This document shows positions 1 to 8,282 of a stretch of 64,000 bases of DNA, in pieces. Every line of letters starts with the position of its first letter. The stretch's first letter is position 1. The position numbers and the translations under genes are program-made. Source of the DNA: Methanorbis furvi (GTDB lineage: Archaea > Halobacteriota > Methanomicrobia > Methanomicrobiales > Methanocorpusculaceae); assembly GCF_032714615.1 (NCBI RefSeq), contig NZ_JAWDKA010000003.1, forward strand, positions 62,001 through 126,000. Reading direction: 5' to 3'. Below the pieces are notes generated by a model. It was not told the origin of the DNA, made no database searches, and was given only the letters and a program-made list of their open reading frames with translations.

Positions 1-2
1 GC

Positions 3-125
3 CGATACCGGGACAAGCGTATGCGAGCCATCCGCATCATCTCCAACAAAAAACCACTCAAGACAGCACAACACTGCCTCCGGCGGCATTCCCGCACTCA
101 CACAGTAGCCAAATCACTCGGATGA
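3..125 (+). other. Possible 3' end of a truncated basic ORF
   Basis: An open frame enters from the left edge and stops at 123-125, giving 40 residues very rich in Arg, Lys and His. No family was recognised. The opposite strand also has a short open frame here, so coding is not established. It could be the tail of a gene outside the window or chance. Confidence 0.2.
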
Positions 126-351
126 AACAGTACAAAACATCTAACACATCCGCTGCGTCTTCATCATACACCATTCAGCGCAGCGCAAACTGCTGAGTGC
201 CCGGCCGAAACCGGTGAAAATTAATCTGATTTTTTTAAAATGAGTTTCGCCATGTGAAATTGCATAAAGAAGAGGTTATTTTTGTACGTGATTACTTCAA
301 AGAGGGCTTCCGCGATGTGAGCTTCATTGTTTGCGATTTATCTATCCTTTG

Positions 352-1060
352 CTTCGTTTGGAGTAACCACGGAAAACACAGACCAGACGGAATACCACGG
401 AAAAAACACGGAGAACGCCTGCGACGCCAGAAAACACGGAAAGCCTAAGAGTATGAGTATGGGTAGTGGATCATCGTTTTGAAATGCCAATTTCCTTAGG
501 GTTTCCCGCGAAACTGCTGTACTCTCACAAAAAGATTTAGTGAATTTTTTTCTGAAATATCGTGATGAAATATTTTCATGTGGTAATATATACTCCCGCA
601 GTTATTTGGAAAAAAATCAATTGGACGATGAGAATAAAACACGAATTACACGAATCGCACGCCGCTTCGCGGCCTGCTTGGCTCGCCTACCGGCTCGCCG
701 ATATTTGAAATGTATAACATATTTTCTCCTCGCTAATCGCTCGTCGATCAAATACAGTTTTTCGTTGCATCTTATTAGCTCCGACACCCTGACGAGCAAT
801 TAGCGAGGAAGGGAGGAGGAAAGAGGTTCAAAATTATGTCGTGGGCGAGCCGGTAGGCGAGCACAGCATGCCGAAGGCATGCGATTCGTGTAATTCGTGT
901 TCTCTACTTCAGCGACACTCTGAAAATATTTCTGCGACAATTTTTTTTTGAAAAATTTCCAAGACGAAACTTACTAAATCTTTTTGTGGCATCACATTTT
1001 TCCGTGGTATTCCGTGTGGTCTGTGTTTTCCGTGGTTACTCCAAATAAAACCAAATAAAG
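352..1060. repeat. Nested long inverted repeat (outer arms)
   Basis: The left arm (about 352-410) begins TTTGGAGTAACCACGGAAAA and runs on through ACAGACC and GGAATACCACGGAAAA. Its near-perfect reverse complement lies at about 995-1060 and ends in GGTTACTCCAAA. Between them sits a separate ~460-bp element with its own terminal inverted repeats. The arms belong to the family of CACGG-rich intergenic repeats found across this window. The 165 bases left of 352 hold nothing recognisable beyond the doubtful partial ORF. Confidence 0.85.
526..988. mobile_element. MITE-like element, copy A (463 bp)
   Basis: The element is bounded by perfect 16-bp terminal inverted repeats, CACAAAAAGATTTAGT at 526-541 and its complement at 973-988. 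Inside lies a second inverted repeat, with ACACGAATTACACGAATCG near 640 and GATTCGTGTAATTCGTGT near 883. A homologous copy lies in opposite orientation at 55676-56133. No long conserved reading frame is shared by the two copies, so it is probably non-coding and non-autonomous. No transposase is present in the window. Calling it mobile is an inference from the termini and the two copies. Confidence 0.7.
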
Positions 1061-1165
1061 ATAATTTCTTTTCCCTGTGCTATTTCACACCGCATAACTC
1101 CTCACAAAATTATTCCGCAGTATCACAGCAAAACCAAAAAAAAAGAGAAACATCTCGCCCCGCAA

Positions 1166-2107
1166 TCAATCATCCGAAAATGGAATCTCAACCACCGCCA
1201 GATCAAACGGAGCGATCACCTCACCATCGAAAAACTCATGCGCATCATGCACATGATTCGCCGCCGACGTATACCGGGAACTGAAATGCACCAGCGCCAA
1301 AATCTTCGGCCTCACCTCCGCAGCAACAAGACCCGCCTCCCGCGCCGTTGAATGCCAGACCTCCTTCGCCCGGGCAGACCCCTCCTCCTCATCAAACGTC
1401 GCCTCATGAATCAGAAGATCCGCCCCCTCCAGCAGATCATTACGGTTTTTCACCGGCCGCGTATCCCCAGTATACACAACCTTCCGGCCGCGCCTGAGAC
1501 TGCCCATCACCTGATCAGGCGTCACAACACGCTCAACACCATCACGGACAATCCGCACCGTCTCACCCCGCTGAAGCCTCCCGAACAGCGGGCCTGGAGG
1601 AACACCAAGAGCAACAGCACCCTCACGATCAAACCGTCCGGGCCGCATATCCTCCTCAAGCACATACCCGACACTCTCAATCCCGTGATACGTCTTAAAC
1701 GCCATCACCGAATACCCGTCAAACAGCGTCACATCACCATCAGAAACCTCAACACCAGTCAAAACAAACGACATCTTCGGCGTCAGCTGATGAATAATCT
1801 CCACAAACGCATCCACACCCCGCGGACCATAAATCGTCAGAGGCTCAGTACGGCCGTTAAAAGACATCGTCTCCACCAGACCAAAAATCCCAAGATAATG
1901 ATCCGCATGCCAGTGCGTCACAAAAATTGCACTCACCGTAAAACCCGTCTTCGCCCGCATCATCTGCTGCTGCGCACCCTCCCCGCAGTCAAATAACAGC
2001 ATATCCGAACCGCGGCGGATCATAACACACGACGGATTCCGATTCGGCGTCGGAAGAGCACCCGCAGTCCCAAGAAAATGCACAAACAGCGTCTCGCCGC
2101 CGGCCAT
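1166..2107 (-). CDS. rnz: Ribonuclease Z (tRNA 3' endonuclease)
   Basis: This metallo-beta-lactamase-fold enzyme cuts the 3' trailer from precursor tRNA, which is needed before CCA addition. The 313-residue length is usual for the short RNase Z form. The metal motif HWHADH is at residues 65-70. Further ligands typical of the family are visible: His141, Asp215, His234 in a HEATF motif, His252 and His274 in HFSSRY. The start directly abuts the stop of the upstream gene at 2108, and the pair is followed by two more overlapping genes, so they form one minus-strand operon. Identification is secure. Confidence 0.95.
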   Translation of the reverse strand: MAGGETLFVHFLGTAGALPTPNRNPSCVMIRRGSDMLLFDCGEGAQQQMMRAKTGFTVSAIFVTHWHADHYLGIFGLVETMSFNGRTEPLTIYGPRGVDAFVEIIHQLTPKMSFVLTGVEVSDGDVTLFDGYSVMAFKTYHGIESVGYVLEEDMRPGRFDREGAVALGVPPGPLFGRLQRGETVRIVRDGVERVVTPDQVMGSLRRGRKVVYTGDTRPVKNRNDLLEGADLLIHEATFDEEEGSARAKEVWHSTAREAGLVAAEVRPKILALVHFSSRYTSAANHVHDAHEFFDGEVIAPFDLAVVEIPFSDD

Positions 2108-2887
2108 TCAGAACCACTCCCGCAGCATATCAAGACTGACCTTCCCTTCCGCAGGATTCCTCCCCTCAACCACCATAATTTTTCCGTGATAATCAGCCTT
2201 GATCCTTGGCAGAACCTTCTTCCAGTCGATCGAACCCTTCCCAAGCGCCAAGTGCTCATCATACTTCCCATAATTATCATGAATATGCATATGACGCGCA
2301 CGCGGCAGAATCAACTTGCAGAACGCATCCAGATTCTGATTCGTGTTCGCATGCCCCACATCAAACGTCAGGGAAATACCAGGCACAGCATCTGCAAACC
2401 CTGCCAGCTCATACGGATCGCGGCAGTAAAAATCCTCAAGATTAGGCATATTCTCAAGACACAAAACTACGCCCGCATCCTTTGCCGCATCACTCAGCCG
2501 CACCAGAGCCTCTTTGTGATTATTCCATGCAACAGACGTTGCCTCCCGCCCGTTCGGCTCAAGATATCCCGGGTGCAGAGTCACCATATCAGAAAACTCA
2601 GCCGCTGAACTGACGCATGCCGAAAGCTGATCAACCGTCGTACCCCAGATATCCTCATTTAACGAAGCTGGATTCAGACCGGAAAACGGCAGATGAACCG
2701 AAGACTCAAGACCGGTATCCGCAAGCACCCTCCTGATTCCCGGGAACTGTTTTGCAATATCCTCAACTCCGTGGAACCAGCCGTCCATAGAGATCTCCCA
2801 TCCGTCAAACCCCGCATCAGCAATACCCGCAACCCAGGTCTCAGGATTTTTCAGCGCAAGACGCGACGACGCAAAATAAATCTTCAT
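2108..2887 (-). CDS. Sugar phosphate isomerase/epimerase family (TIM barrel)
   Basis: The 259-residue protein looks like a xylose isomerase-like/AP endonuclease 2 TIM barrel. Metal-binding-type segments are spaced as in that family: TLHPG near residue 104, LENMPN near 145, FDVGHAN near 175 and HIHDN near 202. The family contains sugar epimerases and endonuclease IV-like enzymes, and the substrate cannot be read from sequence. Its ATG overlaps the TGA of the upstream kinase-like gene by four bases, which implies translational coupling. Co-transcription with RNase Z does not by itself show a role in RNA metabolism. Confidence 0.8.
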   Translation of the reverse strand: MKIYFASSRLALKNPETWVAGIADAGFDGWEISMDGWFHGVEDIAKQFPGIRRVLADTGLESSVHLPFSGLNPASLNEDIWGTTVDQLSACVSSAAEFSDMVTLHPGYLEPNGREATSVAWNNHKEALVRLSDAAKDAGVVLCLENMPNLEDFYCRDPYELAGFADAVPGISLTFDVGHANTNQNLDAFCKLILPRARHMHIHDNYGKYDEHLALGKGSIDWKKVLPRIKADYHGKIMVVEGRNPAEGKVSLDMLREWF

Positions 2888-3423
2888 GACTCCTCCGCCA
2901 AGAATTTTCGCACCAGCGCCTCATACACATCCTTTGTAGACTCATTGAAGATATGAACCTCAGCAAGACCCATCGCAGCGGTAAGACCAAACGAATTCTC
3001 CCGTGCATCGCGGGCTGCAAGACTCTCAACCGTCGTCGTATCATCACTGCGGCCCCGCGACTGCATCCGAAACAGCCGCGTCTCAAACGAAGCAATGACC
3101 GCAACAAGCGTAAACTCTGCAAACACCGAAGCAAAGTATCTGACCTCCGCATCACCGCGGATACCATCGATCACCACAACATCCCCAGACTGCCGGGCAA
3201 CCTCCTCAGCGGTCAGAATTGCAACCGCATCCATACCGAGATCTGCCCTGAGCTGCCGTGCCTCAAAACCAATGTTCTCATCGGTAAGAGGGAGACCGGC
3301 AGCAGCAACGCGGCGCCGGATCATATCGCCCATCACCACAACCGGAATACCAAGCTCTGCTGCGATCTGTGAAAACTCCCCTTTGCCGCTTGCAGGGTAA
3401 CCGACAACACCGATAACCTTCAT
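2884..3423 (-). CDS. UPF0200-type nucleotide kinase-like P-loop protein
   Basis: The 179-residue protein starts with a P-loop, GYPASGKG, at residues 8-15, in the layout of adenylate and dephospho-CoA kinase-like proteins. It matches the archaeal UPF0200 family, whose substrate is not established. The start at 3423 places the P-loop near the N-terminus as in the family. An in-frame ATG at 3465 would add 14 unlikely residues. Overlap with the downstream isomerase gene is four bases (ATGA). Confidence 0.8.
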   Translation of the reverse strand: MKVIGVVGYPASGKGEFSQIAAELGIPVVVMGDMIRRRVAAAGLPLTDENIGFEARQLRADLGMDAVAILTAEEVARQSGDVVVIDGIRGDAEVRYFASVFAEFTLVAVIASFETRLFRMQSRGRSDDTTTVESLAARDARENSFGLTAAMGLAEVHIFNESTKDVYEALVRKFLAEES

Positions 3424-3467
3424 GTACCTACCATTTGAGCGCGGATGCTCATTAACGATTATCATAT

Positions 3468-3875
3468 TCAGCGGTTCAGCATAACCCTTGCTTCAGCAGC
3501 AGTTCTGATGCACTCCATATACGACAGGCAGCGCGACGGATCAGGTTCACCTTCGGCGCGGGCACAGAACTGAAGAATCAGCGCATCAAGCCTTGATGGA
3601 ATATCCTCAGACACCGGAACAGACTTTGCCGGAGCCGCTGCATACTTCGGCGTAATAACACGCAGGGTATCAGCTACTTTTGGTTCAGACGCAGCGGTTG
3701 CGGTCTGCACAGGGCTCTTTTCAGCCTCGGCACAGACCACGCACATCCGCTTTCCTTTCACCTCAAACATCGGCGCTCCGCATTTTGGACAGAGCTCAGC
3801 CAGCATCTTTGCACCGCCGAGGAGATACTCGGCCATGATGTCGTCAGGTTTTCGCGCACCGCAGTTCATACTCAT
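3468..3875 (-). CDS. Sjogren's syndrome/scleroderma autoantigen 1 family zinc-ribbon protein
   Basis: The protein has about 135 residues, with an N-terminal helix region (residues 1-25) followed by a zinc ribbon with CPKC at 29-32 and CVVC at 45-48, then a low-complexity Ala/Pro linker and a helical C-terminal part. The LGGAKMLAE segment before the first CPxC knuckle is typical of the archaeal/eukaryotic autoantigen p27-type family, whose molecular role is unknown. An in-frame start further upstream (3896) lacks the family-like N-terminus. It is the first gene of the minus-strand operon and is divergent from the UPF0147 gene. Confidence 0.75.
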   Translation of the reverse strand: MSMNCGARKPDDIMAEYLLGGAKMLAELCPKCGAPMFEVKGKRMCVVCAEAEKSPVQTATAASEPKVADTLRVITPKYAAAPAKSVPVSEDIPSRLDALILQFCARAEGEPDPSRCLSYMECIRTAAEARVMLNR

Positions 3876-4004
3876 TACTATTAGCCTGCACACCACATAT
3901 AGATAGCATCCTTTATCACCCTGTAAGGACTAACCTAATGATTAGTTTCGGGGTATGAACCCGGTTCTGCCGGGAAGCAACAGCTTCAGGAGGGATTTTT
4001 CAAC

Positions 4005-4268
4005 ATGGCAAGTCCGGAAGATATGATTAAACAGTGTGTAATGATGCTACAGGCTATTGGCGAGGACAATACTATTCCGCGCAACATCCGCCGCGTCGCA
4101 GAAGAAACAAAAACCGTACTGCTTGACGACAAAAAAAGCACCGGCCTTCGTGCAGCTGATGCCTTATCCAAAATCGACGAGATCAGCAATGACCCCAACA
4201 TGCCGGTCTATGCACGTACCAGAATCTGGGAGCTTGCTTCAACCCTTGAAGCAATCCCGCTCGACTGA
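4005..4268 (+). CDS. UPF0147 family protein
   Basis: This 87-residue, mostly helical acidic protein matches the archaeal UPF0147 family, found in nearly all euryarchaea with no assigned function. A clear Shine-Dalgarno AGGAGG at 3988-3993 supports the ATG at 4005. It is alone on the plus strand. A T-run at about 4284 is a plausible terminator before the convergent zinc-ribbon gene. Confidence 0.85.
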   Translation: MASPEDMIKQCVMMLQAIGEDNTIPRNIRRVAEETKTVLLDDKKSTGLRAADALSKIDEISNDPNMPVYARTRIWELASTLEAIPLD

Positions 4269-4273
4269 ACATC

Positions 4274-4540
4274 TCAGTCGTTCTTTTTTTCTGTAATAAA
4301 CTCTGATGCAGAACACGTTCCAATCGTTGAGGCTGATACAAACCCGGAGTTTTTTGGTGCGGCAAAGGAGCGAAGCAGTTCCCCTGCCTCGTCCGCAGAT
4401 TCGCATACACGGAGGAGTTTTGCCTTGGAGAGATCGATTTTGTATCCGCATGCGCAGGTTTTGGTTGCATGCAAGAGACTTGCTACCTGCATCCTCCTGC
4501 ACTTCGGACATCCGATGATGGCAAATTCGGTATCTGTCAT
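4274..4540 (-). CDS. DUF1922-like archaeal zinc ribbon protein
   Basis: The 88-residue protein has an N-terminal zinc ribbon formed by Cys11, Cys14, Cys29 and Cys31. A helix of the type seen in DUF1922 proteins (ESADEAGELLRSF) follows, and a variable tail ends it. It overlaps the upstream dehydrogenase gene by four bases (4537-4540), so the two are coupled. A distant paralogue lies at 52140-52412. Function unknown. Confidence 0.65.
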   Translation of the reverse strand: MTDTEFAIIGCPKCRRMQVASLLHATKTCACGYKIDLSKAKLLRVCESADEAGELLRSFAAPKNSGFVSASTIGTCSASEFITEKKND

Positions 4541-6009
4541 GTGATCGAGGCAAACTGTTTGACCACAATCAGTTTTCGTTCCATGAACTCCTCAATCAGA
4601 TACTTTGGACCTTCACGACCGATTCCCGAGAGTTTCGTTCCGCCGTACGGCATTGCATCAGACCGGTATGAGGGATAGTCGTTGACGACCAGTGTTCCGC
4701 ATTCAGAGACAACTGAGAGTTTCTGTAATATGTCTATTGAGTTGGTGAAGATGCATCCCTGCAGACCATACCGTGATTCGTTCATCATTTGTATGGCCTC
4801 GTCGATGTCTGAGTACTGGTCCACGGTGATGACCGGAGAGAATGCTTCGCTTGAGTAGATGCCCATGTCAGAGGAGGGGCGTTCGAGGATGGTCGGATGC
4901 ATCACCGATCCTTCCCTGATGCCGCCAAGAAGCAGACGTGCTCCGCGCATTACCGCCTGCCGTACTTTTTCTCCTGCACGCCGCGCCTCCTCTTCAGAGA
5001 TCATAGAGCCGATATCGGTCTCCGGGTTGCGGGGGTCTCCGACTACGAAGGAACGCATGTGGGCCATAATTTTTTTCAGGCATTCGTCGTACACGGCATT
5101 GTGAATATAGACACGCTGGACGCTGATGCAGCTCTGGCCTGCGTTTACCACTGCTCCTTCGGCAATCCGCCGTGCTGCGTAATCAAGGTCTGCGTCTTTG
5201 TGGATCACGGCAGGGGCGTTGCCTCCGAGTTCAAGACCGATGCGTCTGCCGGGGAAGATTTCTTTGAGTCTCCATCCAACAGCCGGACTTCCGGTGAAGG
5301 AGAGTACGGTGAAGCGCGGGTCACGGACAAGTGTTTCGCTGTTGTCTCCAAAACAGGGAACGACGTTGACTGCGGCGGGAGGGTATCCGGCTTCGAGGAC
5401 CAGCTTTCCAAGCAGCAGTGCAGACATTGGTGTTTTTGATGAGGGTTTCAGAACAAATGAGCATCCGGCAGCTATTGCCGGCCCGATTTTGTGGCAGGCA
5501 AGGTTCAATGGATAGTTGAACGGGGTGATGCACAGGATCGGACCGGAAGGGACGCGGGAGTAGTAGCCGACATATCCTTCACCGGTAGCGGCACTGTCCA
5601 GCGTGAGTATCTCTCCGTTGACTCTGACTGCTTCTTCGGCCGACAGCCGCATTACGTCCGCGGCCCGGGTCACTTCCATATGTGCCTGACGGAACGGTTT
5701 TCCCGATTCATGAATCAGTATTTCCACAAATCTGTCACGGTTTTTTTCGATCAGATCCGCAATGCGCTGAAGAATTTCCGCACGTTTGTATGCAGGGATG
5801 AGCCGGGTTTCAGAAAATCCGGCTGTTGCAGAGTCGGCGGCCCGCGCCTGATCTTCTGTTCCTGCAATGTCTACCTCGGCGAATACCTCGCCGGTGTAGG
5901 GAAACAACACCGGTATGGTGTTTGGACTGGAGGTTAGTTTACCCCCGATATAGTATGATTCTCCCAATTCGATTCTCCCCCTAATTATGGATGTAATCTC
6001 ACTATCCAA
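4537..6009 (-). CDS. Aldehyde dehydrogenase, probable lactaldehyde dehydrogenase of F420 synthesis (CofA-like)
   Basis: The 490-residue NAD(P)-dependent aldehyde dehydrogenase carries the family landmarks: FNYP at 164-167, the cofactor-binding FTGS at 238-241, ELGGNAP with catalytic Glu260, and the nucleophile Cys294 in GQSC. In methanogens the related CofA oxidises lactaldehyde to lactate for coenzyme F420. That substrate is inferred from family and organism only. cofE lies far away at 52827. The start at 6009 is the only long one; a slightly shorter start would lose a non-conserved N-terminal extension. Confidence 0.8.
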   Translation of the reverse strand: MDSEITSIIRGRIELGESYYIGGKLTSSPNTIPVLFPYTGEVFAEVDIAGTEDQARAADSATAGFSETRLIPAYKRAEILQRIADLIEKNRDRFVEILIHESGKPFRQAHMEVTRAADVMRLSAEEAVRVNGEILTLDSAATGEGYVGYYSRVPSGPILCITPFNYPLNLACHKIGPAIAAGCSFVLKPSSKTPMSALLLGKLVLEAGYPPAAVNVVPCFGDNSETLVRDPRFTVLSFTGSPAVGWRLKEIFPGRRIGLELGGNAPAVIHKDADLDYAARRIAEGAVVNAGQSCISVQRVYIHNAVYDECLKKIMAHMRSFVVGDPRNPETDIGSMISEEEARRAGEKVRQAVMRGARLLLGGIREGSVMHPTILERPSSDMGIYSSEAFSPVITVDQYSDIDEAIQMMNESRYGLQGCIFTNSIDILQKLSVVSECGTLVVNDYPSYRSDAMPYGGTKLSGIGREGPKYLIEEFMERKLIVVKQFASIT

Positions 6010-6163
6010 TCTATTAAGGATTTGGTTTCTACTAAAAAATACCGTGCGGAAAATATGGTCGTATCATATGTATTTCTGAACTGCCACAGGCGTTATTTCT
6101 GAGCCGTCCGCAAAAAATTAGGAGCGGCTTGGGATTAAAAACACAACGCCGAAAAACCGTCAT

Positions 6164-6174
6164 ATTTATATTTG
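6164..6174 (+). promoter_or_regulatory. TATA box of the tRNA-Tyr gene
   Basis: The A/T-rich ATTTATATTTG element lies about 30-35 bases before the mature 5' end of tRNA-Tyr at 6203, which fits archaeal TBP-directed initiation. The preceding 150 bases, up to the dehydrogenase start, hold nothing else recognised. Confidence 0.5.
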
Positions 6175-6202
6175 AAAACATCATTCTATGTAGAGCAGTC
6201 AT

Positions 6203-6311
6203 CCCGACTTAACTCAGATGGTAGAGTGCGCGGCTGTAGTAAGAATCACGCCTGCGGGCGTACTGCGCGGCTACCGCGATGTCCCCGGTTCGAATCCGGG
6301 AGTCGGGACCA
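6203..6311 (+). tRNA. tRNA-Tyr(GUA) with a 33-nt intron
   Basis: The acceptor stem is CCCGACT 6203-6209 pairing with 6301-6307. Discriminator A6308 is followed by an encoded CCA at 6309-6311. The anticodon GTA is at 6236-6238, after the stem strand CGCGG 6229-6233. The matching strand CCGCG lies at 6274-6278. The 33 bases 6240-6272 between position 37 (G6239) and position 38 (A6273) are an archaeal intron at the canonical site, removed by the splicing endonuclease. Confidence 0.93.
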
Positions 6312-6344
6312 TTTTCAATGACGCAATCAAAAACGAATAACTGT

Positions 6345-6417
6345 GCCCAAGTAGTGTAGTGGCCTATCATGATGCCCTGTCACGGCATCGACTCGGATTC
6401 GAATTCCGACTTGGGCG
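6345..6417 (+). tRNA. tRNA-Asp(GUC), copy 1
   Basis: GCCCAAG at 6345-6351 pairs with CTTGGGC at 6410-6416, with discriminator G6417. The anticodon GTC sits in the loop CTGTCAC. CCA is not encoded. The 73-nt gene follows tRNA-Tyr by 33 bases and is identical to the copy at 6462. Confidence 0.95.
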
Positions 6418-6461
6418 TTTAGCGTTTTTGATTGTGAACGGGATGACATGCAGGTGTTTGT

Positions 6462-6534
6462 GCCCAAGTAGTGTAGTGGCCTATCATGATGCCCTGTCAC
6501 GGCATCGACTCGGATTCGAATTCCGACTTGGGCG
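6462..6534 (+). tRNA. tRNA-Asp(GUC), copy 2
   Basis: This gene is identical in all 73 bases to the copy at 6345-6417, with the same anticodon GTC and discriminator G. The short spacer also repeats TTTTTGATTG, which points to a recent tandem duplication. The 196 bases after it hold no recognised feature apart from T-runs that could end transcription. Confidence 0.95.
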
Positions 6535-6730
6535 TAGTTTTTCTTTTTTGGTTGTTTGTGATTTATCGCGAAATAATTTAGTTGCTTTTTTTGAAAAATG
6601 TTATCGGGTAAATGGTGAGTGTGGACGCACGAGATAAAATAAACCGCAGATTCACCACTTATTCGATTACATTTTTTTCAAAAAACAACAACGAAATTTT
6701 TCTACAGCATCCTAAAAAATAAAAATAAAA

Positions 6731-7216
6731 TTACTCGGCACTTGCCGGTGTCTTTCTCGCACGAATAAATCCGCACACACCTGCAATCACCAGAACAACA
6801 CCAGCACCAAAGAGGACGTACCAGCCCCACGAAGACGTCACCGCAGTATTGATCAGATACCCGGCAACAGTTCCGAGGATTCCTCCAAGGAGCGAAGATG
6901 AAGAGCCGCCGCCAATTGCACTGATTGAAGCAGCAAGATTCTGAATCTGGCTGTCAATGATCACCTGCAAAACTGACGTAAACACAAGCGTCAGCAGACC
7001 GAGAATCGCAGTCACCAGATGCTTGCCGAACACAACCGCCCATGCCGCAATAACCAGCAGGACCGCAAAACAAAGAGCCAGCCTGAAATCAGCTGCCACC
7101 GTAACCGGATACAGCTCAACAACAGCCAGACTAATGGTGTAGAGCGGAGCAATCATACCGACAAGCAGCAGAATACAACCCGCAACACCCAGAATTTGCT
7201 CTGGTAAATATCTCAT
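6731..7216 (-). CDS. Hypothetical four-helix membrane protein
   Basis: The 161-residue protein has four hydrophobic segments, near residues 8-30, 44-64, 66-88 and 130-152. A Gly/Ser-rich stretch (GGGSSSS) lies between the third and fourth. The tail is positively charged (RARK) and therefore probably cytoplasmic. No family was recognised. It lies downstream of prefoldin beta on the same strand with a 50-base gap, so it may or may not be part of that operon. Confidence 0.7.
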   Translation of the reverse strand: MRYLPEQILGVAGCILLLVGMIAPLYTISLAVVELYPVTVAADFRLALCFAVLLVIAAWAVVFGKHLVTAILGLLTLVFTSVLQVIIDSQIQNLAASISAIGGGSSSSLLGGILGTVAGYLINTAVTSSWGWYVLFGAGVVLVIAGVCGFIRARKTPASAE

Positions 7217-7266
7217 ACCAGATAAGTATGTCAGGAGCGTATTTCAATGTAGAGGAAAAAAAAGAA

Positions 7267-7644
7267 TTATTGTGCAGTCGGCACATTGCCCTGACCGGCA
7301 ACTGCCTCCTGAATCTGCTTCTGCAGCTGACTTGCCTTTGCCGTCATCGTCTTCTCCTGCTTATCAAGTGAACCGATGCGAAGCTCCATAGAATCAACTT
7401 TCTCCTGAAGATCAGTGATCACTGCAGCCTTATTCTTCTGAATAAGAATCGAACCTGCGCTGGAAAACACCACCGCATCATCCGCAACCGCGTCGAGCTC
7501 CTCCAACGCACGTTTGGTCTCGCGAAGCGTCATTTCATACTGCATCTTCTGGGAAGACACCTGCTGCAGCTGCTGTTGAATCTGCTGAAACATCGCCAGC
7601 TGCTGTTGAATCTGCGGGGGGATGCCCCCTTGTGGATTTGCCAT
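7267..7644 (-). CDS. pfdB: Prefoldin subunit beta
   Basis: The subunit has 125 residues and forms the archaeal alpha2beta4 prefoldin, a cytosolic chaperone holding unfolded proteins. Two long coiled-coil helices, rich in Gln and heptads at residues 10-50 and 75-115, flank the short beta hairpin segment (AVVFSSAGSILIQ), which is the family architecture. It is the last gene of the superoperon, three bases after pcc1, a linkage conserved in euryarchaea. Confidence 0.93.
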   Translation of the reverse strand: MANPQGGIPPQIQQQLAMFQQIQQQLQQVSSQKMQYEMTLRETKRALEELDAVADDAVVFSSAGSILIQKNKAAVITDLQEKVDSMELRIGSLDKQEKTMTAKASQLQKQIQEAVAGQGNVPTAQ

Positions 7645-7647
7645 TTT

Positions 7648-7881
7648 TTACAACTCCTGTATTTCTCTGCACACATTAACCAGACGCAGCCACATATTCA
7701 GGGAAGCCCGGAGAGATGAAACATCAAGAGCCTCCACACGAACAGTCACCGAAGACTCATCATGCATGAGACTCACCCGGGACTTTTCACCCGGATCCGA
7801 ACCTGCCTCCGGAACAAGCACCGCATACAGCTTATCTGCATACGAACACTCAAACCGGAACTCAGCTGCGTGCGTCGCCAT
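7648..7881 (-). CDS. KEOPS complex subunit Pcc1
   Basis: This small 77-residue protein fits the Pcc1 subunit of the KEOPS complex, which makes the N6-threonylcarbamoyladenosine of ANN-decoding tRNAs and uses Pcc1 as a dimerisation platform. It shows the usual alternation of beta strands with a final helix of the type SLRASLNMWLRLV. Its ATG (7879-7881) shares one base with the stop of the Brix gene, in a TGATG arrangement. The GTG one codon earlier is less likely. The position between Brix and prefoldin beta supports the call. Confidence 0.8.
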   Translation of the reverse strand: MATHAAEFRFECSYADKLYAVLVPEAGSDPGEKSRVSLMHDESSVTVRVEALDVSSLRASLNMWLRLVNVCREIQEL

Positions 7882-8282
7882 CACACCATCACTTGCAGAA
7901 TATACTGCATCTTCTGGGTCCCGGCAAACACAATCGGACCTGGAGCGTCCGCATCAAACATCACCTGCATATGGGGTGACAAAGCATCATAAAGATCACG
8001 TTCCCGCACCACAAAACCATGATGGAACGGACCCGTCCTCTCGCTTGTCAAAACATTCGTAATCAGCATTGAAAAAACGATCTTTCCGTTTACCGTCAGA
8101 TCAAAAAGCTGACCGCCCCGCTTTGCACCGGACAGAAAAATAACTACCGGGTCTTCGGCATCCATCGTCCGAAGACCTGACTTTCCCCGCTGGACATACG
8201 GGAGATCGAGCGCAAAGGCGATCTCCTTGGCAAGTCTGCGCACATCCGGTGACGGTTTACGCGATGATGTTATGAATGTCAT
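7881..8282 (-). CDS. Brix domain ribosome biogenesis protein
   Basis: The 133-residue protein corresponds to the archaeal single-domain Brix/Imp4-like proteins, implicated in rRNA processing and large-subunit assembly. It begins [20 protein letters not shown], the typical start of that family, and includes the conserved RG-rich strand (KSGLRT). Its ATG overlaps the TGA of rpoP by four bases, and its stop shares a base with the pcc1 start, so translation is tightly coupled across the cluster. Confidence 0.85.
   Translation of the reverse strand: MTFITSSRKPSPDVRRLAKEIAFALDLPYVQRGKSGLRTMDAEDPVVIFLSGAKRGGQLFDLTVNGKIVFSMLITNVLTSERTGPFHHGFVVRERDLYDALSPHMQVMFDADAPGPIVFAGTQKMQYILQVMV

Noticed and set aside
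254-803. Short plus-strand ORFs of 64 and 87 codons, and a minus-strand ORF of 60 codons
   Set aside because: They lie in inverted repeats, are not shared by the second element copy, and have no ribosome binding sites.
6359-6637. 92-codon plus-strand ORF
   Set aside because: It consists of the two translated tRNA-Asp genes.
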